The notes: generated by a model not told the origin, from the sequence alone. A stretch of 64,000 nucleotides of DNA from Candidatus Microthrix parvicella Bio17-1 (GCF_000299415.1 NZ_AMPG01000001.1:558001-622000), one strand, 5' to 3'; positions 34,451 to 44,600 are shown, numbered from the stretch's first letter. Program-made: numbers and translations.

Positions 34451-34549
34451 TCAGCCCTGACCGGCGACCATGACCACCTGGGTGACGAAGGCCGCCACGA
34501 TCAACACACCACAGAGGACGGCTGCGATGATGAGGCGCTTGGTACTCAC
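34451..34549 (-). CDS. Possible 32-residue single-pass membrane protein
   Basis: Between lpd and the acyltransferase gene, the complementary strand has a GTG-initiated frame MSTKRLIIAAVLCGVLIVAA that continues FVTQVVMVAGQG and stops at 34451. A charged start followed by about 20 hydrophobic residues is the pattern of a small membrane protein. There is no strong ribosome-binding site, so it may be chance. It is too short for routine gene callers. Confidence 0.4.
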   Translation of the reverse strand: MSTKRLIIAAVLCGVLIVAAFVTQVVMVAGQG

Positions 34550-34591
34550 AGGTTGAACGCTAGCGCCGCTGCCCGGATCCCTCCAGGCTGG

Positions 34592-34597
34592 TAGAGT
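34592..34597 (+). promoter_or_regulatory. Probable -10 element of a leaderless promoter (acyltransferase)
   Basis: TAGAGT ends 6 bases before the GTG start at 34604 of the membrane acyltransferase. Confidence 0.4.
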
Positions 34598-34603
34598 CTG
34601 GGA

Positions 34604-36523
34604 GTGGTTCAAGTAGCTCGGTGGGGCACCCGGTCGGACCCCGAGCCGGTGGGCCGCTCTGCAGAATCAGCCGCTCGCCGGCTGACCTACATGTCATCAC
34701 TCGATGGTCTGAGGGCGTTGGCGGTGATCGGCGTGATCATCTATCACGCCGAACCCAGCCTCCTGCCCGGCGGGTTCCTGGGCGTCGACGTGTTCTTTGT
34801 CATCAGCGGTTACCTGATCACCGCCCTGCTCCTACGTGAACATGCTTCGACGCACCACATCGACATGCGGAGGTTCTGGCGGCGACGAGCCCGCCGACTT
34901 GGGCCCGCGCTGCTGGTGATGTTGTCGGTGGTTGTGGTCGTGGGCCGTCTGTGGTTGCCCAGCAGCCAGTGGGGCTCGTTGCGCGGCGACGAGTTGGCCT
35001 CGCTGGGCTACGTCATGAACTGGCGTTTGATTCTCACCGGCGACAGCTACTTCAGCACGTTCGCCGTATCCCCATTGCGTCACGTGTGGTCCCTGTCGGT
35101 GGAGGAACAGTTCTACCTGGTGTGGCCGATCGTTGCGGCGATTGCCATGGCCAGATCGCGTCGCGCACTCGCCTTGGTCGCCTCCGCGGCTTTTGTAGCC
35201 TCCGTCGCCGCCATGACGCTGGTGGGCGGCGGCCTCTCGCGCGTCTACTACGGCACCGACACCCGCCTGCACGTGATCATGGCGGGCTGCCTCCTGGCGA
35301 TCCTCGAATCCAAGCGGCCCGATCTGGTGCGGCGTCTTGGGGCGTCCACCCTGGTCACCCTGATCGGCGTTGCCGCTCTCGGAGGCGCCATGGTGTTCAT
35401 CGCCGAAGACAACACCGGGTTCTTTCCCGCCGGACTGGTGATTTTTGCTGCCGTGACGATGCTGGTCGTCGCCGGCTGTTCCACTCAAGTCACTCTGCCG
35501 CTGTTGAGCAACCGGGCATTGGTGGAGATCGGCCGTCGTTCCTATGGCCTCTACCTGTGGCACTGGCCGGTCATGGTGTTCCTCACCGATGATCGACTGG
35601 GCATCGGGCACGTGCCCGCGACGGCGATCCGCGTGGCCGTGTTCTCCACGCTCACGTGGGCGTCGTATCGGTTTCTTGAACGACCCGTTCTTGCCCGCCG
35701 AGCGCCGCTCCCCCGATGGTGGCCCCTTGCGCCGATCGGGGTGATCGTTCTGGTGCTGGCCTCCACGGCTGGTGCAACGGCCAACCGTTATCAGCAGCAG
35801 GCGGGAGGTGCCACGGGCACGGTGCAGGCCAACCAAGGCATCACCGCACCGACGGGTGCCGTTGGCACGCCCATCGACTCCCTACTGCTCATTGGTGACA
35901 GCGTCGCTGCGTCGATTCAAGAGGAACTCGCCCGCGAGTTGGCCGGTGACGGCGTCAGTACCGCATCGGCTGTTCGCTACGGCTGCGGCATCGTCGAGGG
36001 AATGGAGCTCACTGCAAACGGCGATCTGACCCCGATGGCCCCCGGGTGCCCCAAGCATCAGGCCCTGCAGGATCAACTGGTCGCCCAACAGGCCCCAGAC
36101 GTGATCCTGGTGATCGCGCAGGTCGATTCGTACCGTCGAAAGCTTCCCGATGGCACCGTGATCGACTTCGAGGAGTCTCCGGATGAGTACCTCGCTCTCC
36201 TGAACAAGGCGGTCGACCGCCTCACCGTGGGAGGAGCCACCATGGTGATTGCACTTCCGGCCAACGTGGCCTACTTCAATGCCGATGCAGCCAACGTTCG
36301 CTACGAGGCCTGGCGTGGCCTGTTGCGCACCTTGGATGAGGAGCGCAGCGAGGTGGTGCTGCTCGACCTGCAGTCGCTGATTTGCCCGGAGTCGCAATGT
36401 ATCCGCGAGATCGATGGAACCGAACTTCGTCCGGATGGCATGCACTACAGCGACGACAGCGCCACCTTGATCGTGCCTCGGATCGTGAAGGCCCTTTTCG
36501 CAGCCTTGGGCGTCGACACCTGA
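34604..36523 (+). CDS. Membrane acyltransferase (OafA/YrhL type) with C-terminal SGNH domain
   Basis: A 639-residue acyltransferase-3 family protein. The N-terminal membrane domain (about 25-375, ten or eleven helices) begins SSLDGLRALAVIGVIIYHA with the catalytic-type His, then GGFLGVDVFFVISGYLIT and the RFWRRRARRL motif. After a periplasmic-side linker, the extracytoplasmic SGNH hydrolase-like domain (about 410-639) has LLLIGDSVAAS (GDS block) and DGMHYSDDS (the Asp-x-x-His block). Such proteins O-acetylate cell-wall or exopolysaccharide sugars, with the acyl group passed across the membrane. The start is GTG 34604. The downstream epimerase gene follows after 45 bases. Confidence 0.92.
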   Translation: MVQVARWGTRSDPEPVGRSAESAARRLTYMSSLDGLRALAVIGVIIYHAEPSLLPGGFLGVDVFFVISGYLITALLLREHASTHHIDMRRFWRRRARRLGPALLVMLSVVVVVGRLWLPSSQWGSLRGDELASLGYVMNWRLILTGDSYFSTFAVSPLRHVWSLSVEEQFYLVWPIVAAIAMARSRRALALVASAAFVASVAAMTLVGGGLSRVYYGTDTRLHVIMAGCLLAILESKRPDLVRRLGASTLVTLIGVAALGGAMVFIAEDNTGFFPAGLVIFAAVTMLVVAGCSTQVTLPLLSNRALVEIGRRSYGLYLWHWPVMVFLTDDRLGIGHVPATAIRVAVFSTLTWASYRFLERPVLARRAPLPRWWPLAPIGVIVLVLASTAGATANRYQQQAGGATGTVQANQGITAPTGAVGTPIDSLLLIGDSVAASIQEELARELAGDGVSTASAVRYGCGIVEGMELTANGDLTPMAPGCPKHQALQDQLVAQQAPDVILVIAQVDSYRRKLPDGTVIDFEESPDEYLALLNKAVDRLTVGGATMVIALPANVAYFNADAANVRYEAWRGLLRTLDEERSEVVLLDLQSLICPESQCIREIDGTELRPDGMHYSDDSATLIVPRIVKALFAALGVDT

Positions 36524-36568
36524 CGACTGGTTAAGCACCGGTGGTGGCGGTGCGGTTGACTGCATCGC

Positions 36569-37480
36569 ATGGACATTGCAATGACCGGCTCAGGCGGACT
36601 TATCGGCAAGGCGCTGGTAAGTGCGCTCCAAGCACGAGGCGATCGGATCTTGTCGCTGACCCGATCGGCCGATCGGGCCCGCACCGACAACGATGCGGTC
36701 TTCTGGTCGCCCCACGACGGCGAAATCGATACTGCCGGGCTGGACGGCATCGACGCGGTGATCCATCTTGCTGGTGAGCCGATCGCCGAGAAACGGTGGA
36801 CCGATGCCCAGAAGCGCGAGCTCCTCAGCAGCCGGACAGACGGCACCACCCTGATCTCCAAAACGTTGGCTGGGCTCGCCAGACCACCGCAAACGCTGCT
36901 GTCCGCCTCGGCCATCGGGTACTACGGCGATACCGGCCAGAACCTGGTGGACGAGTCCTCGCCCCCCGGCACAGATTTTCTCGCCGATATCTGCGTGGCA
37001 TGGGAGGCCGCAACCGGCGCCGCCGAAGACGCAGGAATCCGCACCGCGCATCTGCGCACCGGCATCGTGCAGTCGACACGCGGTGGGGCGCTGGCCAAAC
37101 AGCTCCTGCCGTTCAAGCTGGGTCTTGGCGGCAAGGTTCTGCCCGGAACCCAGTGGATCAGTTGGATCACGATCGACGACGAAGTCGGTGCCATCCTGCA
37201 CGCCCTTGACACACCCGAGGTGTCGGGCCCGGTCAACCTGGTGGCCCCCAACCCGGTCACCAATGCCGACTATGCGTCCACCCTGGGCAAGGTCCTGCAT
37301 CGCCCAACGTTCATCATCCCCCTGTTTGGACCAAAGTTGCTCTTCGGCTCCGAGCTGGCCGAGTCGCTCCTGAAGACCAGTCAGCGGGTGAGCGACGGCG
37401 TACTGAGCGCAACGGGCTACAAGTTCACTCATACGAACCTGGTCGACGCCCTCCGCAGCATCATCGACGCCGGCGGCTAG
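36569..37480 (+). CDS. NAD(P)-dependent epimerase-like protein, TIGR01777 (YfcH/SulA) family
   Basis: A 303-residue Rossmann-fold protein of the SDR superfamily. The nucleotide-binding motif is TGSGGLIGKAL (6-16). The family hallmark AVIHLAGEPIAEKRWTDAQK is at about 60-80, followed by SASAIGYYGDTG with the active-site-like Tyr and IRTAHLRTGIVQS. The C-terminal DUF1731 part ends with the usual KF..LVDALRSI block. The family's biochemical role is poorly known; suggested links are to cell division and lipid or sugar modification. It probably shares a transcript with the acyltransferase upstream. Confidence 0.88.
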   Translation: MDIAMTGSGGLIGKALVSALQARGDRILSLTRSADRARTDNDAVFWSPHDGEIDTAGLDGIDAVIHLAGEPIAEKRWTDAQKRELLSSRTDGTTLISKTLAGLARPPQTLLSASAIGYYGDTGQNLVDESSPPGTDFLADICVAWEAATGAAEDAGIRTAHLRTGIVQSTRGGALAKQLLPFKLGLGGKVLPGTQWISWITIDDEVGAILHALDTPEVSGPVNLVAPNPVTNADYASTLGKVLHRPTFIIPLFGPKLLFGSELAESLLKTSQRVSDGVLSATGYKFTHTNLVDALRSIIDAGG

Positions 37481-37573
37481 AACCGGTCGCCGGGTTTCAG
37501 CCAGACTGGCCGCCATCAGCCGTCAACGTCGCACCCACCCTTCCGGAATACTCAAAACAAAGGCAGATCAAAC

Positions 37574-38008
37574 ATGAACGACGAGCAGGTCTCGGTGTCC
37601 CGAACGATCAAGGCATCACCGGAGGACATCTTCGACGTGTTGGCCCACCCGGCCCGGCATTCGGAGATCGACGGTTCGGGCACGGTGAAAGCCAGCCGCG
37701 GCGGAGCCGACGAACGGCTGAGCCAGGGCGCCAAGTTCGGCATGGACATGCGGATCGGCCTGCCGTACATCATCAAAAACACGGTGGTGGAGTTCGAAGA
37801 GGGCCGGCGGATCGCCTGGCGGCACTTCGGTCGCCACATCTGGCGCTACGAACTGCAGCCAACCGAAGACGGCACGCTGGTGACCGAGACCTTCGACTGG
37901 TCCAAGGCTCCGATCAAGGCGTACATCACCATGATGAAGTGGCCCGAGAAGCACACCAAGAACATGACCGCCACACTTGAGCGGTTGGCTGAGGTGACCG
38001 AGCACTAG
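37574..38008 (+). CDS. SRPBCC family (polyketide cyclase/dehydrase-like) protein
   Basis: A 144-residue helix-grip protein. VSVSRTIKASPEDIFDVLAHPARHSEIDGSG is the standard START/polyketide-cyclase opening, and the later strands (VVEFEEGRRIAWRH; LQPTEDGTLVTETFDW) and C-terminal helix (EKHTKNMTATLERLAEV) complete the fold. It probably binds a hydrophobic ligand; nothing identifies it. An AAAGGCAG ribosome-binding site precedes the ATG. Its stop shares one base with the start of the HAD gene, so the two are co-translated. Confidence 0.85.
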   Translation: MNDEQVSVSRTIKASPEDIFDVLAHPARHSEIDGSGTVKASRGGADERLSQGAKFGMDMRIGLPYIIKNTVVEFEEGRRIAWRHFGRHIWRYELQPTEDGTLVTETFDWSKAPIKAYITMMKWPEKHTKNMTATLERLAEVTEH

Positions 38009-38652
38009 TGCCGGTGGAGAATGACCGGCCCACGGCCAGGCCCGGCCTGGCGGCATTCGACTTTGACGGCACACTGACCGGACGCGACAGCCTGATGCCG
38101 TTTCTTGTCCGTGTGGCAGGACGGCGAGCGATGTCCTCGGTCGTCGCCGGCGTTGGCGCAGAACTGCTGCGACGCGGCGACCGAAGCCGAGACACGGCCA
38201 AAGCACTGATGCTCCGACGGGTGATGACGGGCCGCCTGGCAACAGATGTGGGTGAAGCCGGCCGCCACTACGCCGCGTTCCTCCAACCCCGGCTCCGGCT
38301 TGACGGGTTGAAGCAGGTGGCGTGGCATCAGGAACGACACCACCGTGTGGTGCTCGTGTCGGCGTCCCTGGGGGTGTATCTCAGGCCCTTGGCAGAGGCT
38401 CTGAAACTGGACGGCGTCGAGGCCGTCGAGCTGATCGTCGATGGAGACGGCAGGCTCTCCGGCGAGATGACAGGCCCCAACTGTCGAGGCCCCGAGAAGG
38501 TGGTACGCCTGGACCGGTGGCTGGCAACAGAGGGCATCGACCGCTCCGGGATCGAGCTGTGGGCCTACGGGGACTCCTCCGGTGACGACGAACTGCTGGC
38601 TGTAGCCGACCATCGCCACCGCTGCAGCCGCCCGCGCTCTCGAACGGGCTGA
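38008..38652 (+). CDS. HAD-IB family phosphatase (SerB-like)
   Basis: A 214-residue haloacid-dehalogenase-fold hydrolase. Motif I is AFDFDGTLTGRDS (about 16-28; the first Asp is the nucleophile), motif II is LVSASLG, motif III Lys is in GPEKVVRL, and motif IV is YGDSSGDDELL. This arrangement fits the HAD-IB branch that includes phosphoserine phosphatase-like and lyso-lipid phosphatases; the substrate is not known. It starts with GTG at the last base of the preceding stop. The C terminus (HRHRCSRPRSRTG) abuts a decayed DUF3048 copy on the other strand, so the end may be recently altered. Confidence 0.85.
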   Translation: MPVENDRPTARPGLAAFDFDGTLTGRDSLMPFLVRVAGRRAMSSVVAGVGAELLRRGDRSRDTAKALMLRRVMTGRLATDVGEAGRHYAAFLQPRLRLDGLKQVAWHQERHHRVVLVSASLGVYLRPLAEALKLDGVEAVELIVDGDGRLSGEMTGPNCRGPEKVVRLDRWLATEGIDRSGIELWAYGDSSGDDELLAVADHRHRCSRPRSRTG

Positions 38653-38653
38653 G

Positions 38654-39110
38654 TCCGGCCCCATGGATGTAATCACGGCCGGTCATCACCCAGGCGTCAC
38701 CCACACCGGTGGACACCGCCTCGGGTGACCGCTTGTCTGCGGCAGATGGCGGGGGTCGGTAGTGCTGAAAGCGACGCCACATCTGCGAGGACTCGTCCCA
38801 CTGCCACCAAGAATGGGACTGTCCGATGTGGACCGACACCGAAGAAGCCGCCGACCGCCCTGCTGTTGGTTATACGAACGAGCGTGCCGGCGGCCTCTCG
38901 TGCCTCCATCATCGCCATGACGTAATCGCTGCCGCCTGAAACGGCCGGCTTGGGCCGACCCAGACTCTTGACGACGAGCGGGTCCGGCTCAGGTGCGTTG
39001 GACACCTTGACCGCCACCGCAGGGCCGGCCTCGCCCTCAGGAGCATCGAAACCCAGATTGGTCAGAGGAGCACAACATCCCTGCGGCCATGCCTCGGAGG
39101 GGCAGCACCG
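38654..39110 (-). pseudogene. Decayed DUF3048 (YerB-like) lipoprotein gene copy
   Basis: This 600-base gap between the HAD gene and the intact DUF3048 gene holds fragments of a second copy. In one frame, 38964-39110 reads PSEAWPQGCCAPLTNLGF and AVAVKVSNAPEPDPL, matching PPEPWPDNCRCAPLTGMGI and AVAIKVSNAPRADPQ in the intact gene. In another frame, 38747-38830 reads HSWWQWDESSQMWRRFQ against HSGFLWDAKSKMWLRFQ. A piece near 38690-38720 (VGDAWVMTG) matches RGQAFVLTG. Much of the domain between is missing. 39111-39252 shows nothing I can assign. Confidence 0.7.
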
Positions 39111-39252
39111 GAAGCAGTCGTGGGCCGGTCTTGCCACCGGATTCCTCGGAGACCGGCACCCGCACGGGCGGCTCGACTTGGGCCACAGCGGTCGTTCTGC
39201 GCCGTCTGCAGGACCTGAGCAGCCCGCCCGCCCACCTTGAACGCTCCCGCGG

Positions 39253-40722
39253 TCAGGAAACGGTGGGAAGGCTGCTGACCAGACCGACGTACACCGGGCC
39301 CCGCTGCAGACTGATCGCTCGGCCCTGCAGGTCACGCAGATCGAACAGGTCGCCATCCGCGCTGCGACTCCACGTCCCCTGGGTCACCGTCGGGCCGGTG
39401 AGCACAAAGGCCTGGCCCCTCGCCGGTTCTCCCGGCATCGGAAACGTGACCGCCTCCATACTGTTCATGTCGGCGTACGAGCCCTGGTACCTCGTGGTCA
39501 ACACGATCACCGAGCTTCGGCCGATCTGCGCACCATTCGTCTTGTTCACGTGAGGTTTGCCTGCCTGGAAGCGCAGCCACATCTTGGACTTGGCGTCCCA
39601 GAGGAACCCCGAGTGATTGCCGGCCACGAGCAGATCAACCCGCTTGGCCGGTTGTGCACTGGCGTTCTGATTGCCCGCATCCATAAAGGAGAACTGTGGA
39701 TTGGGTGGGGCGGTGGCCCCACCGTACTTATTCTGGAGGTTGTTGCGGCTGACAAACAAACCATGTTCAGACTGGTCTGTCCTGGAGTACACCGAGGTGC
39801 CGTCCTGGCGTTCGCTGGCATGGACGAACCAGCCATCTCGTTCGCGCTCCGAGACCGCCCATTCCGTTCGATCGTTCGATCCCGCATAAGCGAAGATCGG
39901 GCGTCCCAGGGGCAGCAACAACTGCATGTCGGAGGTGCGGGCCGATCGGACTGCACCAATGGTGTCAATCTCCCGAGAATGGAACACCGCCAGGAAACGG
40001 CTGGCGTCCATGATGCCGTGCGCAGGCTCCTCATAGATCAAGTCGGCACGGTTCAGGCCGGTCTGTGGGTCGGCCCGAGGTGCGTTGGACACCTTGATCG
40101 CAACCGCCGAGCCTTTGGCACCAAATGGGGAATCGATGCCCATGCCAGTCAGCGGAGCGCAACGACAGTTATCGGGCCAGGGTTCGGGCGGTGCCCCAAT
40201 GAGATTGAGCGAGGGATCCGGTGGGGTGCCCTGCACCAGCGGCGGCAGTTCGGGGTTGGGGGCGGCTGTGCTGGGTGTGGCAGGCGTCGTGCTCGGTGTC
40301 CCGCCGGCCGCCGGCGTGGCGCCAGGCTGCTTGCCCCCTGGCTGCTTGCCCCCTGGCTGCTTGCCCCCTGGCTGGGTACCGCCAGGCTGGTTGCCACCCA
40401 ACGCGGACTGGCCTCCGGGCGTGGTGGACGCTTTGGTCTTCCCATCGGCCTTGGCCTTGCTGGTGGCCTTCGCCTTGGCGTCGACCTTGGCCTTGCCATC
40501 CGCGACGTCGGTCACACCCTCCGACGTTGAAACCCAACGACGAGCCATTGGTGCAGCGTCTTCGCGAGTGGCCACTTTGGCAGGATCACTCCGGGTGGAC
40601 AGCACCGAGATGCCCACCACGAGTGACACCGCAACCACGGGCGCTGCAGCGATGGCGCGCCGAGACGTGAGCCCCGCTGCGGCGGCTTGCAGGATTTTGG
40701 TGATGGAAGCAGCAATTGCCAC
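39253..40722 (-). CDS. DUF3048 domain (YerB-like) secreted/anchored protein
   Basis: A 489-residue protein with one N-terminal membrane segment (AAPVVAVSLVVGISVL, about 25-40), a Lys/Ala-rich stretch (AKVDAKAKATSKAKADGK), then a Pro/Gly/Thr linker that includes GGKQP repeats. The DUF3048 domains (about 200-489) follow: CRCAPLTGMG, AVAIKVSNAPRADPQTGLNRAD, GAVRSARTSD, DLLVAGNHSGFLWD. YerB-type proteins are membrane-anchored, of unknown function, in Gram-positive bacteria. I chose GTG 40722 because a GGGAGG ribosome-binding site lies seven bases upstream; an upstream GTG at 40773 is less likely. A TAGCAT -10-like hexamer lies near 40749. Confidence 0.82.
   Translation of the reverse strand: MAIAASITKILQAAAAGLTSRRAIAAAPVVAVSLVVGISVLSTRSDPAKVATREDAAPMARRWVSTSEGVTDVADGKAKVDAKAKATSKAKADGKTKASTTPGGQSALGGNQPGGTQPGGKQPGGKQPGGKQPGATPAAGGTPSTTPATPSTAAPNPELPPLVQGTPPDPSLNLIGAPPEPWPDNCRCAPLTGMGIDSPFGAKGSAVAIKVSNAPRADPQTGLNRADLIYEEPAHGIMDASRFLAVFHSREIDTIGAVRSARTSDMQLLLPLGRPIFAYAGSNDRTEWAVSERERDGWFVHASERQDGTSVYSRTDQSEHGLFVSRNNLQNKYGGATAPPNPQFSFMDAGNQNASAQPAKRVDLLVAGNHSGFLWDAKSKMWLRFQAGKPHVNKTNGAQIGRSSVIVLTTRYQGSYADMNSMEAVTFPMPGEPARGQAFVLTGPTVTQGTWSRSADGDLFDLRDLQGRAISLQRGPVYVGLVSSLPTVS
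40327..40371 (-). repeat. 15-bp tandem repeats encoding GGKQP units
   Basis: Three exact copies of GCTGCTTGCCCCCTG plus partial flanking copies encode a Gly-Gly-Lys-Gln-Pro repeat in the linker of the DUF3048 protein. Copy number is likely to vary between strains. Confidence 0.8.
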
Positions 40723-40797
40723 CGGCGTACCTCCCGGTCCAACTGACGATGCTAGCTCAGGGCGGACCACCACGGGATCGCGGGGCCGCGTCCCTCG

Positions 40798-41583
40798 CTA
40801 CTTGGGCTGCATCCGCGTGCCCGCGTCGAGGCGAACCGTTTCAGCGTTGAAGTAGGAGTTGGTGATCATCTCGACGGCAAGCGAGGCGAACTCGGAGGAG
40901 AACCCGAGGCGCTTCGGAAACAGCAGGTTGGCCGCCAGCTTCTCCTTGAACTGCTCGGAGGCCTCGCCAGTGCCATAAATGGGGGTGTCAAACAGGCCGG
41001 GAGCAATGGTGTTCACGCGGATGCCCGAGGCGGACAGGTCACGGGCCACCGGCAGGGTCATGCCGACAACTCCGCCCTTGGACGCCGAGTAGCTGGCCTG
41101 ACCAATCTGGCCGTCAAAGGCCGCAACCGAGGCGGTGTTCACGATGGCGCCGCGCTCCCCCGACTCGTTGGGCTCGTTCTGGCTCATGGCCGTTGCCGCC
41201 AAGCGGATGGCGTCGAAGCTGCCGATCAGGTTGATCTCGATGACCTTGCGAAAGATCTCCAGGTCGTGTGCCGAGCTGTATTCGCCATCACGACCGATGG
41301 TGCGCGTGGCCCAACCAATACCGGCGCAGTTGACCAGGGCCTTCACCGGACCCAACTCCTTGCCGGCCTCGATGGCGGCAATGATCTGGTCGGTGTCGGT
41401 CACGTCGGTGGGGGCGAACACACCACCGATCTCCTTTGCCAAGGCCTCGCCGGCCTCGGCCTGGCGATCCAAGTCGCAGATGACGACCTTGGCACCCTTC
41501 TCTGCCAACGCCTTGGCGGTGGCCTCCCCGAGGCCAGAGGCCCCTCCGGTGACGAGTGCAGAAGCTCCGTTGATGTCAAGCAT
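40798..41583 (-). CDS. SDR-family 3-hydroxyacyl-CoA dehydrogenase-like
   Basis: A 261-residue short-chain dehydrogenase. TGGASGLGEATA (12-23) binds NAD(H), ICDLDRQAEAG favours NAD over NADP, NCAGIGWA (about 85-92) and the catalytic YSASKGG (Tyr and Lys) are all intact, and IRVNTIAPGLFDTP follows. The overall pattern, including LGFSSEFASLAVEMI near the end, resembles the type II 3-hydroxyacyl-CoA dehydrogenase (HSD10) group of fatty-acid or isoleucine degradation. With two acyl-CoA dehydrogenases in the window, a beta-oxidation role is plausible but inferred. A TACGAT hexamer six bases before the ATG suggests a leaderless start. Confidence 0.88.
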   Translation of the reverse strand: MLDINGASALVTGGASGLGEATAKALAEKGAKVVICDLDRQAEAGEALAKEIGGVFAPTDVTDTDQIIAAIEAGKELGPVKALVNCAGIGWATRTIGRDGEYSSAHDLEIFRKVIEINLIGSFDAIRLAATAMSQNEPNESGERGAIVNTASVAAFDGQIGQASYSASKGGVVGMTLPVARDLSASGIRVNTIAPGLFDTPIYGTGEASEQFKEKLAANLLFPKRLGFSSEFASLAVEMITNSYFNAETVRLDAGTRMQPK

Positions 41584-41589
41584 GACAAC

Positions 41590-41595
41590 ATCGTA
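41590..41595 (-). promoter_or_regulatory. Probable -10 element of a leaderless promoter (SDR gene)
   Basis: TACGAT on the complementary strand ends six bases before the ATG at 41583. Confidence 0.4.
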
Positions 41596-41671
41596 GGGAG
41601 CGACCCGCGTTCAATGCAGATTCTGCCGCTACCGCCCGCTTTTCGATCGCTCAACCGGGGAGGATCGGGCC

Positions 41672-44600
41672 TCAGCTTGAGGTCGGGCCCCAGGCCGCAC
41701 CACCGGGAGTAAGCATGCGCAAAACGTCGCCCGCCTGAAGCGCGATGGTGCACTTGTCGGGCAGGCGCTCGGCACGTGAGGTGTCACCTCCAGGCAGCAG
41801 CCAGTTTTCACCCACGGCGCCGTCACCCCCACCCGCACGACCTCGGGGCGCCACCACGCGTCGGTCGCAGATCAACGACACGGTGACCGGCTCGAGCACT
41901 TCGAGTTCGCGCTCGATGCCCTCCCCACCCGGCGACCTGCCCGCACCGCCGCTGCCCCGACGCAGGGTGTAGCGCCGCACCCGCACCGGTAACACCCGCT
42001 CGGCGGCCTCGATCGGCGTGTTGAGGGTATTGGTCATCGCCGTGTGCACTCCCGACATGCCCGGCAAGGGCTCATCAGCAACCCCGACCGGCCGACCTCC
42101 CTGGCCACCACCCACCGTCTCGTAGCTGACCCAGCCGTCCCCACCCAGAAGAATGCTGTTCATAGTGCCCTGCGAATCGGCCGGCACCCGCCCGGGGAAC
42201 GGCCCCGCCAACGCGCCCAGCGCCACATCGGCCACCCGCTGGCTCACTTCGACGTTGCCGGCACCAACCGCGCTGGGCGCCACGGCATGGGTCACCGTGC
42301 CGGGACGGGTGACAACCTCCAGTCGGCGGAAGGTGCCCGCATTGGCCGGAAGCGACGGATCCAGCACGGAACGTAGCGCCCAGAAGGTCGCCGAGATGGT
42401 GACGGCCGGTGGCGCCCACACGTTGCCCGGCGCCGAGGCACCGCTGGCCGAGTAGTCGAACACGGCCCGGTGGCCGTCCAAGGTGAGCCGCACCCGAACG
42501 GGCACCGGCTCGCGCTGGTTCGGCGCGGGCCCGGACGAGTCCATCACGTCCGCAGCGTCCCACTGACCCACCGGGGCCCGAGCCAACGCCGCCGCCACGG
42601 CTCGTTCGCCATGATCGAGCACCTCGGCAAATGCGACGGCGGCGGCCTCGGGTCCGCCCAACTCCTCCACGATGGTCGCCAGCCGCTCGACCCCCACCCG
42701 GTTGGCACCCGCCTGGGCATCAAGGTCACCTCGCCGTTCGTCCGGGGTTCGGCTGTTGGCAACCACCAGCGCCGCCACCTCGGGGGTGAAGCGCATCGGC
42801 GGAAGCCGCAAACCCTCCTGGGCAATATGGGTGGCGTCGGCGGGAAGCGACCCGGGGGCCGAGCCGCCGACGTCGGCGTGATGCGCCCGAGTGGCAAGCC
42901 ACCCCACCAGGGTGGCGTCGCAGTGTACGGGCGCCACCAGGGTGAGATCATTCAGGTGGGTGCCGCCCGCGAAGGGATCGTTGACCACGGCCTGCTCGCC
43001 GGCGGGCAAGTCGCCCAGTCGTTCGACGACTGCCGCCACCGCCGCCGGCATCGACCCGAGGTGCACGGGGATGTGTTCGGCTTGAACCAGTAATCGCCCT
43101 TGTGCGTCGAACAGCGCAACCGAGCAGTCGGCCCGTTCCTTGATGTTGGCGCTGAACGCGGCGCGTCGCAATACGGCTCCCGCCTCATCGGCCACCCCGG
43201 TCAGTCGGGACAGGAGCACCGCCAACCCTGCGCCGCCACCCCCCACCTTGACGTCACCCTCGCCTGAGCCCGCGGTCGGGTTTGGATCGGTGGTGTGCAC
43301 CGCGTCGGCGACGGCATCGGCGGTGATCACCAGCGATCCCAGCGGCCCAGGTCTGCCCGTCCAGCCCCTGGGGATCCAGACCGTATGGTCTGCCGCCGGC
43401 AGGGAGATGGGGCCTCGCACCTCGGTGGTCGTCACCGGATCCGCCCCGGTCAGCAACTCCACAACACCCAGCAGTGAGTGACGCTCACCGGTGGCACGCA
43501 ATGACACGACCTCGATGACAGCATCGGGCAGCGAGTACCCGTTGCGCCGTTGATGGATCGCCCCAAAATCGTCCACGTCCTCGACCTCGATCTCATGAGA
43601 CTGCCCGACATAGCGACAGGACAGCCACGAGGACACCGTCACCTCGCCGTCCGCCCGTGCGACAGCACTCGTCCGAGAATCTCCGTGGTCACCAACGCCG
43701 AGCAACGCCTCCACCCGTGACTCAAGGGTTTGCCTGGCCTCGTTCAGTCCGTTCCTGCGCCGTGGGGTGGGCCATGTTTGAGTGAGGTCGTGACGTTCCG
43801 GTGCGCCCAGAATGCCGACCGCAGACAGCACCCCTGCGAGCGGCGGGACGATGACCGCCGCCATGCCCAACGACGCGGCCAACTCGCACGCGTGAAGCGG
43901 TCCTGCGCCGCCGAACGCCACCAGTGCCAACCCTGCCGGATCGATGCCACGTGACACGCTGACGCTGCGAAGCGCGCGCTCCATGTTCGCCGTCACCACA
44001 TCGAGCAGTCCTTGAGCGCTCAACCCTGCTTCGCTCAACGCTGCGGCGGCACCGGCGACGTCGAGGTCGCCGAGGGCCCCACTCCCCTCGGTCGGAATTC
44101 GACCCAGCGCCACATTGGCATCGGTAACCGTAGGTTCGGTGCCGCCCCGCCCGTAGGCCACCGGGCCGGGCACGGCGCCCGCCGAGCGTGGCCCCACGGC
44201 GACCGCTCCGCCCGAGTCGATCGAGCCGATGGAGCCGCCCCCGGCGCCGATTGTGACGACGTCCAGTGACGGCAACCGAACCGGATGGCCCACCAGGTCA
44301 CGTTCGGCCGCCGGCGCCGGTTCGCCGCCGGTGATGAGGCACACGTCGGTCGACGTCCCACCCATGTCGAGCGAGATCGCGCCGGGAAAGCCGCATGCCG
44401 CCGCCACCACCGCCGCCGCCCGCACCCCGCCGGCCGGTCCGGACAGGGCCAACCCAACGGGGGCCTCAAGCGCCTTGGCAAGCGGCCACATTCCACCCGC
44501 CGACGTCATGATCCACAGTTGCTCGGCCAAGCCGGACAGCCCCTCGAGGTAGCGGCGAACACGCGGACGCAGCGCCGCGTTCATCACCGTCGTTGAAGCC

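Noticed and set aside
40327-40371. Short tandem repeats as a CRISPR array
   Set aside because: The repeats are 15 bp, without spacers, and lie inside an open reading frame encoding a linker.
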